NCBI GenBank assembly: GCA_029204225.1
Contig: CM055101.1
Coordinates: 4,111,799 to 4,175,798, forward strand
Length of the DNA: 64,000 nucleotides
Origin: Diphasiastrum complanatum
Lineage: Eukaryota; Streptophyta; Lycopodiopsida; Lycopodiales; Lycopodiaceae
Direction: 5' to 3'
Below the pieces are notes generated by a model. The model worked only from the letters and a program-made list of their open reading frames with translations. It did no database searches and was not told the origin of the DNA. The position numbers and the translations under genes were made by a program. The number at the start of each line of letters is the position of its first letter. The stretch's first letter is position 1. Below, piece by piece: positions 12,186 through 23,232 of the stretch.

Positions 12186-12960
12186 GTGGCATACCGGTCC
12201 CCCCCCCCCCCCCCCTTTGCCTATCAGATCCCTGCAGAACAATTACAACCTCGCAATATGTCTGACTTTGAATCTCTTAATGGCTACTTACAACATCAGT
12301 TCAACGAAGTGCTACAATTTATCGAGAAGTTGCAGCTACAAAATCAGATGCTTCATGGAGAACTTATCAAGGTCAGTCTTCAGAATAAGGACTTGCAAAG
12401 AACTATTGACATGATGAAAGTGAAAGAGGTGCAGGATCTCCATTCGCAGCAAGATGTGGAAAGTAAAATCTCGTCTTTGGTAAAAAGTGGAAGAAACTCG
12501 CACTTGGGCTTCGGTTCTTAAGGGTAATGTTCCCTCTAACCTGGTTCAGACCTCTTTAGGTAATTCTACTTTGGAGAATGTTTTAACAGAACAAGAGAAA
12601 AGATCCAAGAAGGCTCTTAATATCCGAGTTAGGGGTATTCCTAATGGAAACAAGGCTCTTGATGAGGCGAAAGACCTTCTTGTCTCTAAACTTTCACATA
12701 ATATCGAGGGATTTGACACTGCTTGGAGGAGCAAATTTGATGATAAAGTCTTATTCATAAAGTTCCATTCCATTGAACAACGCAATGCTGCTTTACGCCT
12801 TAGAGCTAAGCTCAAAGGCACTTTTATTTATATTGATGAAGATCTAACACACACACAATGGCAAGCAAGGAAATTGATCATTCAGGAGGCCAATCCTAGG
12901 AATCAAAGAGTAGTCTTTATTGAAGGCAAGCCTAAATTCTATGATAAGACTTCACAATAG
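12186..12960 (+). pseudogene. LINE ORF1 (coiled-coil and RRM-like nucleic-acid-binding protein), one frameshift
   Basis: ORF1 proteins bind LINE RNA and form the transposition particle. The first part (12186-12521) has a proline-rich start encoded by a run of about 19 C (12198-12216), then MSDFESLNGYLQHQF and a leucine/glutamine coiled coil (KLQLQNQMLHGELIKVSLQN). A frameshift near 12485-12490 moves translation to 12487-12960, with ALNIRVRGIPNG (RRM-like core), FDDKVLFIKFHS and a basic C-terminus. The minus-strand copy reads EVEETRTWASVLKQDGN across this point, which places the shift. The poly-C run makes the start uncertain. Confidence 0.75.
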
Positions 12961-13014
12961 GAAGTTGGGGATCCTGGGCAGAACCGTCCGAGATCCCCTC
13001 AACCATTACAAATT

Positions 13015-14010
13015 AGTTTTTGAAATTGCAACGGTGTGCTTTTATCTTCTTCAGCAAGGGATTTTCACTCTTTTTTACAAAAAAGTGATATTTTGCTCTT
13101 AGCAGAGACTCATGAATCACTGTATCAACCCCTTCCAGCTATTCAGGATTATTCATGGCATTCATCATACAGACCTTTCTTGAGAGGCAAAACCACACGT
13201 GGCTCTAGTGGTGTCGCATGTCTTACCAAGGAGGTATATAGTACTCATTTTAAACTGCTCAAAAGTGATCCATTTGCGAGATTTATTTGGCTACAGTTTT
13301 TTGGTCGCTACTTGGGGTTGCCTCAACAGTTTGTTATTTTGCACCTCAGACATCAGCTTTTGCATACTATGGTGGTGGCCCGTTTCAGTCTCTTTCAGAT
13401 GATATTGTCAGCTATGCACGGCAGGATCTTATTCTACTAGCAGGTGATTTTAATGCTCGCACCAGCACCCAGCAGACAGAGTTTTATGCAGATAGTGATT
13501 TCCAGCAGATTTAGGCTTTGGACATGGGTTTGGATAGGACCTCTCAGGATGCAGATACTCCAGCTACACACTTTGGAGAACATTTGATTGGACTAGCAAA
13601 AGCTCCTTCTTTAGCCATTCTGAATGGCCTATATCGTTGGCCATCATCAGCAGGTCTTACTTGCCATCCACACAGAGGTGGACACAGCGTTGTTGACTAC
13701 TTCATTGGTTCACCGGCCTCGATTCCATTTCTTCATACTTTTCATATCATGCACCCTACCATCTCTGATCACTCTTTATTGCTCCTATCCCTTGGTCATG
13801 CTACTCCTGGTTCTGTTACGACATCTCCCACCCGCCGCCACCGTCCTTTCTCTCCTCCTGGTCTTCCTTCATACACTCCCTCTTTAACCACACTGCTCCA
13901 AGACTTCCTCTTCTCATCCTCAGTAGACCAACAAGCAGCCTTTTTATCTCAGTCGCTTCTTCACTCAGCCAATACTGCTTATCCACGAAAAACTTTCTCA
14001 TCTCATAAAT
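13015..14010 (+). pseudogene. LINE ORF2, endonuclease part
   Basis: This is an apurinic/apyrimidinic-type endonuclease that nicks the target to start target-primed reverse transcription. Visible blocks in changing frames are NCNGVLLSSS, SDILLLAETHESLYQP, TTRGSSGVACL, VCYFAPQTSAFAYYGG, ILLAGDFNARTS, GGHSVVDYFIGS and PTISDHSLLLL. The last carries the SDH catalytic motif. Frames break near 13320. A TAG at about 13512 replaces the CAG seen in the minus-strand copy (QIQTLD). The frame runs to 14010, where an LTR element begins. Confidence 0.8.
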
Positions 14011-14488
14011 TGTCACAAGCAAGTCTCTCCAAGCTCGTGAATCCTAGAAGGCCAATGTGTAGAATGAACCTCCCAACCATAGCCACCCCCTCCTTGAGTC
14101 CTTCTACCTGCTATTCCCGTCAACTGGCACATGGCATCCACCTCTTGGTGATGAGTCCACTTGGGATGCCTGGCCCCTGTGACATGTGAATATTGAGTGA
14201 CTCATAGGGTACCACCCCCGTGCCCCGTCAAAGACCTGTGACCCTCTTGGTCACCCACACTACTTGTCGGCTAGCAACTCGTCACTGACAGCTAGGGCCT
14301 TGACGGTCAAGACACACCGCATCTCTGACAGCTTGTCAGGCAGCCACACCGAATCACTGCTCGTGACGCAGCGGTCCCAACTTGGGACAGATGTCCTCGT
14401 CTCATCGACCCTTGCCAATACTGGGCCTCAGGCCCTTTGGTAACCGGTCGTGCCGAGATCATGATGGAGCCGTAACTGGGCTCTAACA
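14011..14488 (-). repeat. 3' LTR of element A (478 bp)
   Basis: Plus-strand ends are TGTCACAAGC and GGGCTCTAACA. It pairs with 16467-16660 joined to 22950-23232. Differences from the partner are scattered point changes and small indels, so the element is older than chromovirus I. Confidence 0.85.
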
Positions 14489-14505
14489 ATCCTTCCCTCC
14501 TCTGA
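14489..14505 (-). promoter_or_regulatory. Polypurine tract of element A
   Basis: The minus strand reads TCAGAGGAGGGAAGGAT immediately before the 3' LTR (TGTTAGAGCCC), as expected for plus-strand priming. Confidence 0.75.
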
Positions 14506-16452
14506 CAAGTCATCGGTCCTCGATGACAAACTCTAGGTAAGACTTCTGCACGGCCTGTCGCGTCTCCCAGGTAGCATCTGACAACGGATGCCCTTTCAGT
14601 TACGGACTACAGGATACAGGCCTACTGGGCTACTCTGCATATATTCCGCAGGCCTCTTTACATTTGTTGTTGGTTATGTATATTTCTGGCTACGCATTTT
14701 ATATTAGTCATGTACAGGCCCCAAAGCCTTTTTATATGCTTATGACCCGCACTGGGTCCTTTTTTATGACATTGACTGGCCTTGGGCCCTTATTATATGG
14801 TTATATGTGGAGTGGGGGCCCGTAGGACGGCGCACTATTTTCCCTCCACATTTTGCCTCCCTTTACTTTTGAATTCCTATTTTAGGGTTCATTGGTAGGG
14901 TATTTATAGGGGCATTTGTACACTCATTTTTCAGATTATTGATTGGTATTGCTTGGGCTCTTTGTGGAAGAACCTATTGTCTATTGCTTGTAGGGCTTTA
15001 GTCTATTGCTGTCTTTTATGCTTCATTGATTCAACATCTGAGATTTTGATCTTAACTCTTTCCAAGTTACTAGATACTCTTGAAGCAGGCGATTACGCAA
15101 GCGTCGCTCCCTTCGATCTAGGACTCTTTTTAGCCCATAACCTGTGGTGTCTTTCTCCTCTAGAGACACTAGACCTTCCACCAGGCTATCGCCATCGTGC
15201 AAACATTTCTTCAGTTTGCTAACATGGAATACTGAATGCACCTTGCATCCCACAGGTAGCTATAGCTTACAAGCTACTTGGCTCACCTTCTTAATTATCA
15301 ACCATGGTCCACAATACCTAGGAGATAACTTGGCGCACTTTCCTATGCGTAGCACCTTCGACTTCGAAGGGACTAGTAAATACACCCAATCTCCATTCTC
15401 AAATTCCCGATAGGTACAGTTCTCACGGGTATAACTCTCTGCCCTGACTACAGCCTTGGACAAGTTATCTCGTGCCATCTCTAGCTTCTGCTGCATATGA
15501 GCCAAAACCTCTACAGCACTAGGTACCCTATGTGGAATCCCTATGATTGCAGGACTAAGTGGCCTGAAACCATAATTGAGCTCAAATGGACTCAATCCAG
15601 TGGAATCATTGTACGCAAACTCCAATAGCAGTAAATGCTTTACCCAGTCTGTTTGCGTACTACTAACATATGCCCTAAGCATATCTTCCAAGATCTGATT
15701 CACTCGCTCTGTCTGACCATCCATCTGAGGATGCTCAGAGCTACTCATCCGCAATTGTGTTCCCAGCTTGGCGAACATCTCAATCCAAAAATTTCCCGTA
15801 AACTTGGGATCCCTATCAGACACAATGGACTTCGGAAGGCCATGCAACCTGACAATATTCTCAATAAACAACTCAGCAACTTGCGGAGCTGTGACCTTCT
15901 TGGCCATTGCGATGAAGTGAGCCATCTTGGAAAACCTGTCTACCACTACTATAATGGAATTTAATCCCTCTGGGTCTTGGGTAGCCCAACAATAAAATCC
16001 ATAGAGATGCTTTCCCACCTTCCTGTAGGTATCCCAAGTGGATGTGGCAAGCCCGGAGGACTTACTCTCTCAGCCTTGTTCACTTGACAAGTTGTGCAAC
16101 GCTGGACGTACTCTCTTACATCTCGCTGCAATCGCGGCTAGAAATAATGCCTTCTTAAAAGCTCACTGGTCTCATCAATACCAAGGTGCCCTGCGCAGGG
16201 ACTATCATGAGCATCTTACCACACACGCATGTGGGTCCTTTTGCTTAGCCCTCTTGATCTCCTCCATGAGATCACTGTCAACTACAGACAAGGCTCATAT
16301 CATGTACTACCAACGATAGTGCATCAGCGACCACATTTTCCTTCCCTCTTCGGAAGCGAATTTCCGAATGAAATTCCTGCATCAGCTCGAGGCGGATTAC
16401 GGTCAAGGCTAAGCACAAGGCTGGGTGGTGGTGATGGGAGAGCAACAGGAGG
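14506..16452 (-). pseudogene. Gypsy pol 3' half of element A: RNase H end, integrase, chromodomain
   Basis: On the minus strand, RFRRGKENVVADALSL (RNase H end, about 16350) is followed by the integrase (16018-15260). The DDE residues lie around VVVDRFSKMAHF, IVSDRDPKFTGNFW and DGQTERVNQILEDML. Then come FAYNDSTGLSPFELNYGF and LSPRYCGPW. The linker VFHVSKLKKCLHDGDSL and chromodomain RLLQEYLVTWK (15253-15059) resume beyond the solo LTR as GHPLSDATWETRQAVQ, down to about 14520. The chromodomain would direct integration to marked chromatin. The integrase frame is open but the N-terminal zinc finger is broken. Confidence 0.8.
14598..15057 (+). repeat. Solo LTR of the AGTTA family with 5-bp target duplication CTTTC
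   Basis: CTTTC occurs at 14593-14597 and again at 15058-15062. Removing the 460 bp between them restores the chromodomain reading YLVTWKGHPLSDATWE of element A. The inserted sequence starts AGTTACGGACTAC and ends GATCTTAACT, so its ends are AGTTA/TAACT rather than TG/CA. Inner GGCCTTGGGCCC and GCGCACTATTTTCCCTCC blocks are shared with the LTR at 48351-48711. A likely TATA region is GTATTTATAGGGG near 14900. Confidence 0.85.
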
Positions 16453-16464
16453 GCTCTGATACCA
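16453..16464 (-). promoter_or_regulatory. Primer-binding site of element A, initiator tRNA-Met
   Basis: The plus strand reads GCTCTGATACCA, two bases from the LTR start at 16467. It is directly joined to RNase H sequence, which shows that gag, protease and RT were removed by an internal deletion. Confidence 0.85.
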
Positions 16465-16466
16465 AT

Positions 16467-16660
16467 TGTCACAAGCAAGTCTCTCCAAGCTCGTGAATCC
16501 TAGAAGGCCGGTGTGTAGAATGAACCTCCCAACCATAGGCACCCCCTCCTTGAGTCCTACCTGCTATTCCCGTCAACTAGCACATGGCATCCACCTGTGG
16601 GTGATCAGTCCACTTGGCATGCCTGGCCCCTGTGACCTGTGAATACTGAGTGACTCATAG
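16467..16660 (-). repeat. 5' LTR of element A, first part
   Basis: It matches 14011-14205 and is interrupted at ACTCATAG by chromovirus I. The remainder resumes at 22950. Confidence 0.85.
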
Positions 16661-17018
16661 TGTTACGAGCTCGTAACCAGTGCCGAACCCTAGGGAACAC
16701 AGATAGGTCAGATACCACAGTCATGGTCGTGTCCAGTGTACATGACCAACAGGGCAAGACAGTGTGAGTAGTGTGCCCCAGCACGGTCCATAGCCATGGC
16801 GGGCCTAACACAGCCTAGGGACCCTGTCAGCAGGATAGGGGCCCCAGTTGGGTCCCGACGTGCAGTCGACCACGACAGTGCCACGTGGCCGACACTTGGC
16901 AGTTGCATGCTACCAGTCCTCACACTGGGCTAGGAGGGGCTTACTCTATATCAGGGAGTAGGCAAGGTTGGGTGGATCAGTTAGTGTTTGCCCTACTGTG
17001 GTGTTAGGATCTATTACA
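16661..17018 (+). repeat. 5' LTR of chromovirus copy I
   Basis: Ends are TGTTACGAGC and ATCTATTACA. A plausible TATA-like ACTCTATATCAGG lies near 16945. It is paired with 22587-22944. Confidence 0.95.
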
Positions 17019-17019
17019 C

Positions 17020-17031
17020 TGGTATCAGAGC
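17020..17031 (+). promoter_or_regulatory. Primer-binding site, initiator tRNA-Met
   Basis: TGGTATCAGAGC starts one base after the LTR end. Confidence 0.9.
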
Positions 17032-17791
17032 CATCTCCATCCTAGGGAGTTAGGGGCAGCAGTAGAGAAAGCTATCAGAAGATAGGAAGTGTTTCTCAGA
17101 TTCTCAGAGAGGAATAGAGGAGGAGGATCGTTGTAGGAGCAGCCTTCAAACTTCTGATTTCCACTGAGAAATCACAGTAGCAAGGAGTCAGATTCCAAGT
17201 GTAGGCAACTCGCTGGAAAAACAGCTGTTTCTCACTGAGTTCAGAGGATTCTTCGTAGTTTTCCCAGCGAAATTAGAGAAGGAAGAAGCCAGCACCTCCA
17301 TCGTTGTACAGCCAGAGACCTGCATCTGATTTCCAGGGAAAAATTTACTGGTTCTCAGCGAGTTTGAAGCCAAAAAAGAGGAGCAGGGCCAGCGCTGCCA
17401 GTACTTCTGAAAATCTGTTTTTTGGACAAGTTTTTGGGCCCCAACGTCAGAGATTTGGAGCAAGAGGATTCCTACCAGATCAGCGAGTAGGAGACTTCTG
17501 AAATTTCAGAATTCAGAAGGGTTTTTGGACTTCAGATTTGCCATTTTGTGGACAAATTGAGATGCTGTCAGACCAGCGAGGGGGGATAGCAAAACTTTCA
17601 GATCTGGTTGCACATTTTCCAACCTCAAATCAGTGAAGGAAGAGCTGAAAGGGCTTTTCTTGATTCTCTCTGTGGAAGTACAGTCCTCAGAAACATCTAA
17701 GTCATCTTTCCTTTTCCTTGTACAGTTGTAAATTAGTCTTTTAGACTTTTTTTCCTTCAGAAGTTAAGGTAGCTCTCTTTCAGTTCCGAAG
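17032..17791 (+). other. Untranslated leader of chromovirus copy I
   Basis: This has no long frame. It carries recurring CAGCGAG/CTCGCTG and CAGCGCTGC motifs (17209, 17265, 17356, 17390, 17481, 17574) set in TTTTTGG and TTCAGA-rich sequence. The leader of copy II shares these motifs but little else, although LTRs and coding regions are nearly the same. Confidence 0.6.
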
Positions 17792-20700
17792 ATGACCACT
17801 CCTCAGGGACCTGATCAACCCCCGGAGAGAGGCTTCGACGAACTTGAAACACAAGCCTTGGCTTACAGAAAAGGGAAGGAACCCATGGAAGTAGAAGAAC
17901 AGGAACAGTTCGCCGAAGAACTCGACGAACTGGTTACCAAGGAGCAGTTCCTCCAATTGGTAACATAAGTGGATGAACTGAAGTTGGCATTAACAAATTT
18001 CAAGTCCAGTGTGGACTACTCGTTCGCTGAACTCAAAAACTTGATTTTGAGTTCCGCGAAAGGAAGCCTTCCCTTCACTTCTCAGTTATCCCCTTCTCCA
18101 CTTCCATCAGTTTCGGGTGAGACTTTACAGTCTCACCCCAGTGTTTTTAAAGATTTAAAGCCTCCTACTTTTAATGGGGAAGAGAAGGATAGAAATGCAG
18201 ATATTCTACAAACCTTCCTCAGCAAATGGAAGAACATTCATGCTCTTAAACAGACCCCTGACCATTTGCAAGCAATTGAGGCCAGTCTTTCCTTAGGGCC
18301 TATGGCCTATAAGTGGTGGTTAAATCTCCAGGAGACTGGGCAGACTCCCCGGTCATGGAAAGCTTTTGAAGAAGCTTTCCTAAGAGAATTTCTACCAGAA
18401 AATGAACTGGATAGAGCCTGGGAAGCCTGGGAAAGAACAATAATGGATAAATCCCTCATCCAATATATCTCGCAGTATCGAGAAGCAATTTTAAAGATTA
18501 AAAATATGGATGACTATCAAAAAATCAGGGGATTTGTCCGTGGCCTCAAAGATGAATATAAAGTAGAGGTCCAGAGAAACTCGCCTACTACCCTTGAGCA
18601 AGCTCTCAGGTATGCTCAAATCTATGATGATTCAGTGGGTAGGAAGAGAGCGAGACAACAACCACTTTCTGAGCAGCTTCCTCAGAAAGACTTTCAATTT
18701 AAAAAGAAATTTTTAAAAAGAAAGAAAGAAGACAAATTTAAAAGTGAAGCTCCTCATAAACGCCCTTCACTCATACAACCCTTAAAACCAGATGATTTTG
18801 AGAAAGCCAAACAAGAACGTTTGTGCTTTGTGTGTATGGGCAAGGGACACACAGTCAGACAGTGTCCCAAGGGGCCTTTCACTAAAAAAGATAAAAAAGA
18901 TAAAAAACAAATTCATCTTGTTCAGACTGTATGTTTCCCCAGTGACTCGGCAGCTTCCGAGATCAAAGTGTATCATGAAGATCATGAACACTGTTGCCAG
19001 CTGACCTCTGCAATGCTAGCGAGACCCTTCAGCTTTGGGCCGCATGACCTAGTACGTATGCATGGGAAAGTTGGTAACCAGTCAGTAAGAGTCATGGTTG
19101 ATGATGGGGCAACCCATAATTTCATCAACCACACCCTGGTTAAAAAGCTTAAACTACCAGAAGTACCTAGTCAACATAGGTACATAGTTTCATTAGCTAC
19201 GGGTGAAGATAAAAAAATATGGGATACTATGGTAAGTAAGTTAAATCTTGGTATTCAGGGGTACCAAGATGAAATAAACTTTCAGATAATGCACCTGGAT
19301 TGAACAGACATTGTTCTCGGGAGAGATTGGCTCTACAGTTTAAGACCTTCCCTCCACAGAAACTATCAGGAGAACACCCTCAGCTTTCAGCATAAAGGCC
19401 GAGAGATCCAGTTGCATGGGGAGCATAATGTTCCCAACAGCCCTATGGTCTGCAGTTCAGAGCTCTGTCAGCTAATCGGAGACGAAGACCATCAGGTATT
19501 CTTATGTGACTTTCAGTTTATTCCTGAAGTTTCTATTTCCAGTTCTATTCAGCAAAAAATCAGTAAATTAGAAACTTTATTGTCTAAATTTAAAGATGTT
19601 TTTCCTGAAGATTTGCCACATGGTTTACCACCTAGCAGAGAGGTAGATCATGTAATAAACCTAGTACCAGGTACAGCACCTGTTTCTAAACCTCCGTATC
19701 GGGTCAGCCGAACAGAGGATGAAGAAATAACTAGGCAGTTAACAAATCATCTTGGGAAAGGCCAAATTCAGACCAGTAGTTCACCATGGGCCTCACCAGT
19801 CCTATTGGTGAAAAAGGAGGGGTCTATGCGTCTTTGCGTAGATTACAGAGCCCTCAATAAAGTCACAATTAAGAATAAATACCCTATGCCTCGGGCAGAC
19901 GAGTTGTTTGATCAACTCGACGGGCCTAAGTTTTTCAGCAAAATAGACCTCAGATCGGGATATCATCAAGTCCGTATAAAATCGGAAGATGTCTCGAAAA
20001 CAGCTTTTAGGACTCGTCACGGTCATTATGAGTTTAAGGTGATGCCATTTGGGCTCACAAATGCTCCAGCTACCTTTATGACCTTGATGAACAGTGTCCT
20101 CAGACCATACTTGGGTAAGTTTGTAGTCGTATTTTTAGATGACCTCCTTGTCTACAGCAAAACGAGGAAGGAGCATCTAAAACACCTCAGAAAGGTGTTT
20201 CGACTGCTCAGAAAGCATAAGCTTTATGCTAAACAATCCAAGTGTGAATTCTTCGTTGAAGAAGTAGCATATTTGGGTCACATTATCTCTTCAGATGGGA
20301 TTAAGATGGACCCAAATAAGGTTAAAGCCATACTCAGTTGGCTGAGACCTCAGAATATTTTGGAACTTCAAATCTTTCTTGGTCTGGCGGGATATTACAG
20401 ACGATTTGTCAAGGAATATGCTCAGATAGCAGTCCCTATGACAAATCTTCTTAAGGGGAAGGGAAAGGAGTTCATTTGGGAGTCCGCACAACAGGAGAGC
20501 TTTGATGCTCTCAAAACAGCCTTAGCTACAGCACCAGTCTTAAAAGTCGTCGACCCCAATCAGCCATTTGTGGTCGAAACAGATGCTAGCGACTTTGCAG
20601 TAGGTGTTGTGCTAACTCAGGGTGGACGACCAGTTGCGTTCGAGAGTAAAAAACTCGAGCCAGTTCAGACTAGGTATAGTGCCTATGAAAAGGAACTCTT

Positions 20701-22575
20701 TTCTATAGTCCATGCCCTTAAGACTTGGAGGCATTATTTGTATGGTGCCAACTTTGAGGTCCTGACAGACCATGAGAGTCTCAGATACCTTTGCAATCAA
20801 CCTGAGCTTAGAGGTCGGAAAGCTCGTTGGGCAGAGTTGATGCAAGAGTTTGACATGTCTATCAGATATAGGCGTGGAAAATTTAATACAGTAGCAGATG
20901 CCCTTAGTAGAATGCCTATGATAAACGAGCTGAGTTTTACTCAGATTCGTAATGAGTTACTCGAGTCCTTGAGAGGGAAATGCCAGCATGATGCATTCTT
21001 CTCTGTTATCTGGAACTCAGTCCAGAACAGACAGTTACAGACTCCAAAACCAGTTCCCGGGGCTGGTACTAGTTCATCCAAGAATACGGCAGCTTCCGTT
21101 GAGGATGATGATGAGTCCGAGTATACGTCGTCAGATGACGTTGAGGATTCTGAGCATGTATTACCCAAGCAAACTCTGTGGTTGAGGGTCAGTTGTCTCA
21201 AGGATTCAAATGGAAACAGTATTCCATTCAGGATGAGTACTTGCTCTATAGAGATAGAGTATGTGTCCCCAATTCAGAGGATTATAGGCAGCAGGTCCTA
21301 TATGAATGTCATGACAATCCTAGCGCGGGACACCCAGGCATACAGAAGACCTATGAGCTTCTTCGTAGGCAATTTTTCTGGCCCAGTATGAAAAAGGACG
21401 TCCACCAGTATGTAACCAGTTGCCAGAAATGTCAAGTAAATAAAGCAGAGCGTTTAAAGGCGGGAGGGTTGTTGCATCCCTTAGAAATACCAGTTGGTAA
21501 ATGGGAGAGTATCTCCATGGATTTTATAGTAGGCCTGCCTGAAACCCAAAAGGGTAATGACGCTATATGGGTCACAGTTGACCGTCTGACCAAAATGGCT
21601 CATTTTATTCCGACCAAAACAACCGTTAGAGCTCCAGAGTTAGCAAGGTTGTTTGTAGACGGGCTATTTAAATTGTACGGTCTACCTTCCGGCATAGTCA
21701 GCGACCGGGACAGTAAGTTTACTGGAAATTTTTGGAGGGCAGTATTCCATCATCTCCGTACTAAACTTAATATGAGTACCACCGACCATCCACAGACGGA
21801 CGGTCAAACAGAAAGGGTAAATCAAGTGCTGGAGGATATGCTTCGTGCATACGTCAGCAAGAGGCAGACTAATTGGGAGGAGTATCTCTCGATATTAGAG
21901 TTTGCTTACAACAGTACCAAACATTCAGCTACGGGATACAGCCCATTTATGCTGATGTACGGTTTTCAGCCACGCTCACCCACAGCTGTAGGGTTTAAAC
22001 AAGAAAAAGTTGAAGCAGCCAGAAACTTTTTAGAAGACCTAAACCAGATGATAGAACATGCTAAGCGTAGCATTAGACAATCCCAGGATCGAGCCAAGCA
22101 TTATGCAGATCCACACAGACGGGATGTGCAGTTCTCCACTGGTGAGAAAGTCTACTTGAGAGTCCCAGTTGACTCTAAAACCCTCAAATCAGGAGTGTGT
22201 GCTAAGTTGTATCCAAGGTATTGTGGTCCCTTTACCATCAGTAGGAGACTAGGCGAGGTCACCTATGAACTAGAACTCCCATACAGCAGTAAGGTTTTTC
22301 CAGTCTTTCATGTAAGTCAGTTACGAAAAGCCTTAACCAGATCAGACAATCTGGTAGAGGACAGTGTTCTAGTTCTCCCATTGGATCCTCAACAACCTCC
22401 ACATGAACCAGAGGAGATTCTTGATAGTAGAGAGACGCAGACTCGTCATACTCTATACCGAGAATATCTGGTTAAGTGGAATGATCAGCCTGTTGAGAAT
22501 GCCACTTGGGAAAGAGGCAGCGTCCTTCGCAAGATTTTTCCAGACTTTGTCTTAGAGGACCAAGACGGTTCTTAA
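17792..22575 (+). pseudogene. Chromovirus gag-pol polyprotein, copy I (two stops, one frameshift)
   Basis: It starts at ATG 17792. TAA at 17966 replaces GAA of copy II. Order of domains: gag (FEEAFLREFLPENELDRAWE), zinc knuckle CFVCMGKGHTVRQC, protease VMVDDGATHNFI, stop TGA at 19301 (CGA in copy II). Then RT with [10 protein letters not shown] and FLDDLLVYS, RNase H ([15 protein letters not shown] to [11 protein letters not shown]), and a 1-base deletion near 21175. After it come integrase ([16 protein letters not shown] to CQKCQVNKAERL; DDE around SMDFIVGLP, VSDRDSKFTGNFW, DGQTERVNQVLEDML) and chromodomain YLVKWNDQPVENATWE ending at 22575. With those three lesions it is close to intact, about 1590 codons. 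The protease has DDG where DSG or DTG is usual. Confidence 0.9.
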
Positions 22576-22586
22576 GGGGGAGGGAG
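22574..22586 (+). promoter_or_regulatory. Polypurine tract of chromovirus copy I
   Basis: AAGGGGGAGGGAG lies between the stop codon and the 3' LTR. Confidence 0.85.
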
Positions 22587-22944
22587 TGTTACGAGCTCGT
22601 AACCAGTGCCGAACCCTAGGGAACACAGATAGGTCAGATACCACAGTCAGGGTCGTGTCTAGTGTACATGACCAACAGGGCAAGACAGTGTGAGTAGTGT
22701 GCCTCAGCATGGTCCATAGCCATGGCGGGCCTAACACAGCCTAGGGACCCTGTCAGCAGGATAGGGCCCCCAGTTGGGTCCCGACGTGCAGTCGACCACG
22801 ACAGTGCCACGTGGCCGACACTTGGCAGTTGCATGCTACCAGTCCTCACACTGGGCTAGGAGGGGCTTACTCTATATCAGGGAGTAGGCAAGGTTGGGTG
22901 GATCAGTTAGTGTTTGCCCTACTGTGGTGTTAGGATCTATTACA
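22587..22944 (+). repeat. 3' LTR of chromovirus copy I
   Basis: 358 bp, about 98-99% like the 5' LTR. It is followed by the CATAG duplication. Confidence 0.95.
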
Positions 22945-22949
22945 CATAG

Positions 22950-23232
22950 GGTACCACCCCCGTGCCCCGCCAAAGACCTGTGACCCTCTTGGTCACCATG
23001 ACTACTTGTAGGCTAGCAACTCGTCACTGACAGCTAGGGTCTCAACGGTCAAGACACACCGCATCTCTGACAGCTTGTCAGGTGGCCACATCGGATCACT
23101 GCTCGTGACGCACTGGTCCCAACTTGGGACAGATGTCCTCGTCGATCACCAACCCTTGCCAATACTAGGCCTCAGGCCCTTTGGTAATCGGCCGTGCCGA
23201 GATCATGATAGAGCAGTAACTGGGCTCTAACA
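22950..23232 (-). repeat. 5' LTR of element A, second part
   Basis: It continues the sequence cut at 16660 and ends GGGCTCTAACA. It matches 14206-14488. Confidence 0.85.

Larger units (their letters stand above)
16661..22944 (+). mobile_element. Ty3/gypsy chromovirus copy I, full length, target duplication CATAG
   Basis: LTRs of 358 bp lie at 16661-17018 and 22587-22944 and differ at about five positions. CATAG lies at 16656-16660 and 22945-22949. A TGGTATCAGAGC primer site follows the 5' LTR and an AAGGGGGAGGGAG tract precedes the 3' LTR. One gag-pol frame (17792-22575) is present with two nonsense changes and one frameshift. It inserted inside the 5' LTR of element A. Low LTR divergence marks it as one of the youngest insertions here. 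Copy II at 24826 is a close relative. Confidence 0.95.
14011..23232 (-). mobile_element. Minus-strand gypsy chromovirus (element A) inserted in the LINE
   Basis: In minus orientation: 5' LTR (16467-16660 plus 22950-23232, split by chromovirus I), primer site 16464-16453, RNase H tail, integrase, chromodomain, polypurine tract 14505-14489, and 3' LTR 14488-14011. Gag, protease and most of RT are missing, since the RNase H end follows the primer site directly. A solo LTR (14598-15057) sits in its chromodomain. There is no matching target duplication (TAAAT before, TAGAA after), and about 110 bp of the LINE are lost at the site, so it was deleted or rearranged after insertion. Confidence 0.8.

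Noticed and set aside
17020-17031. tRNA genes at TGGTATCAGAGC and TGGCGCCGTTGCCG sites
   Set aside because: These are primer-binding sites next to LTRs; no cloverleaf flanks them.
17300-17500. Open frames in the chromovirus leader (for example 17304-17501) as small genes
   Set aside because: They differ between the two copies, lack any domain and lie in untranslated leader.
18782-19004. Antisense and shifted frames over the zinc-knuckle region, present in both chromovirus copies
   Set aside because: They are shadows of the gag-pol frame; conservation comes from the sense coding.
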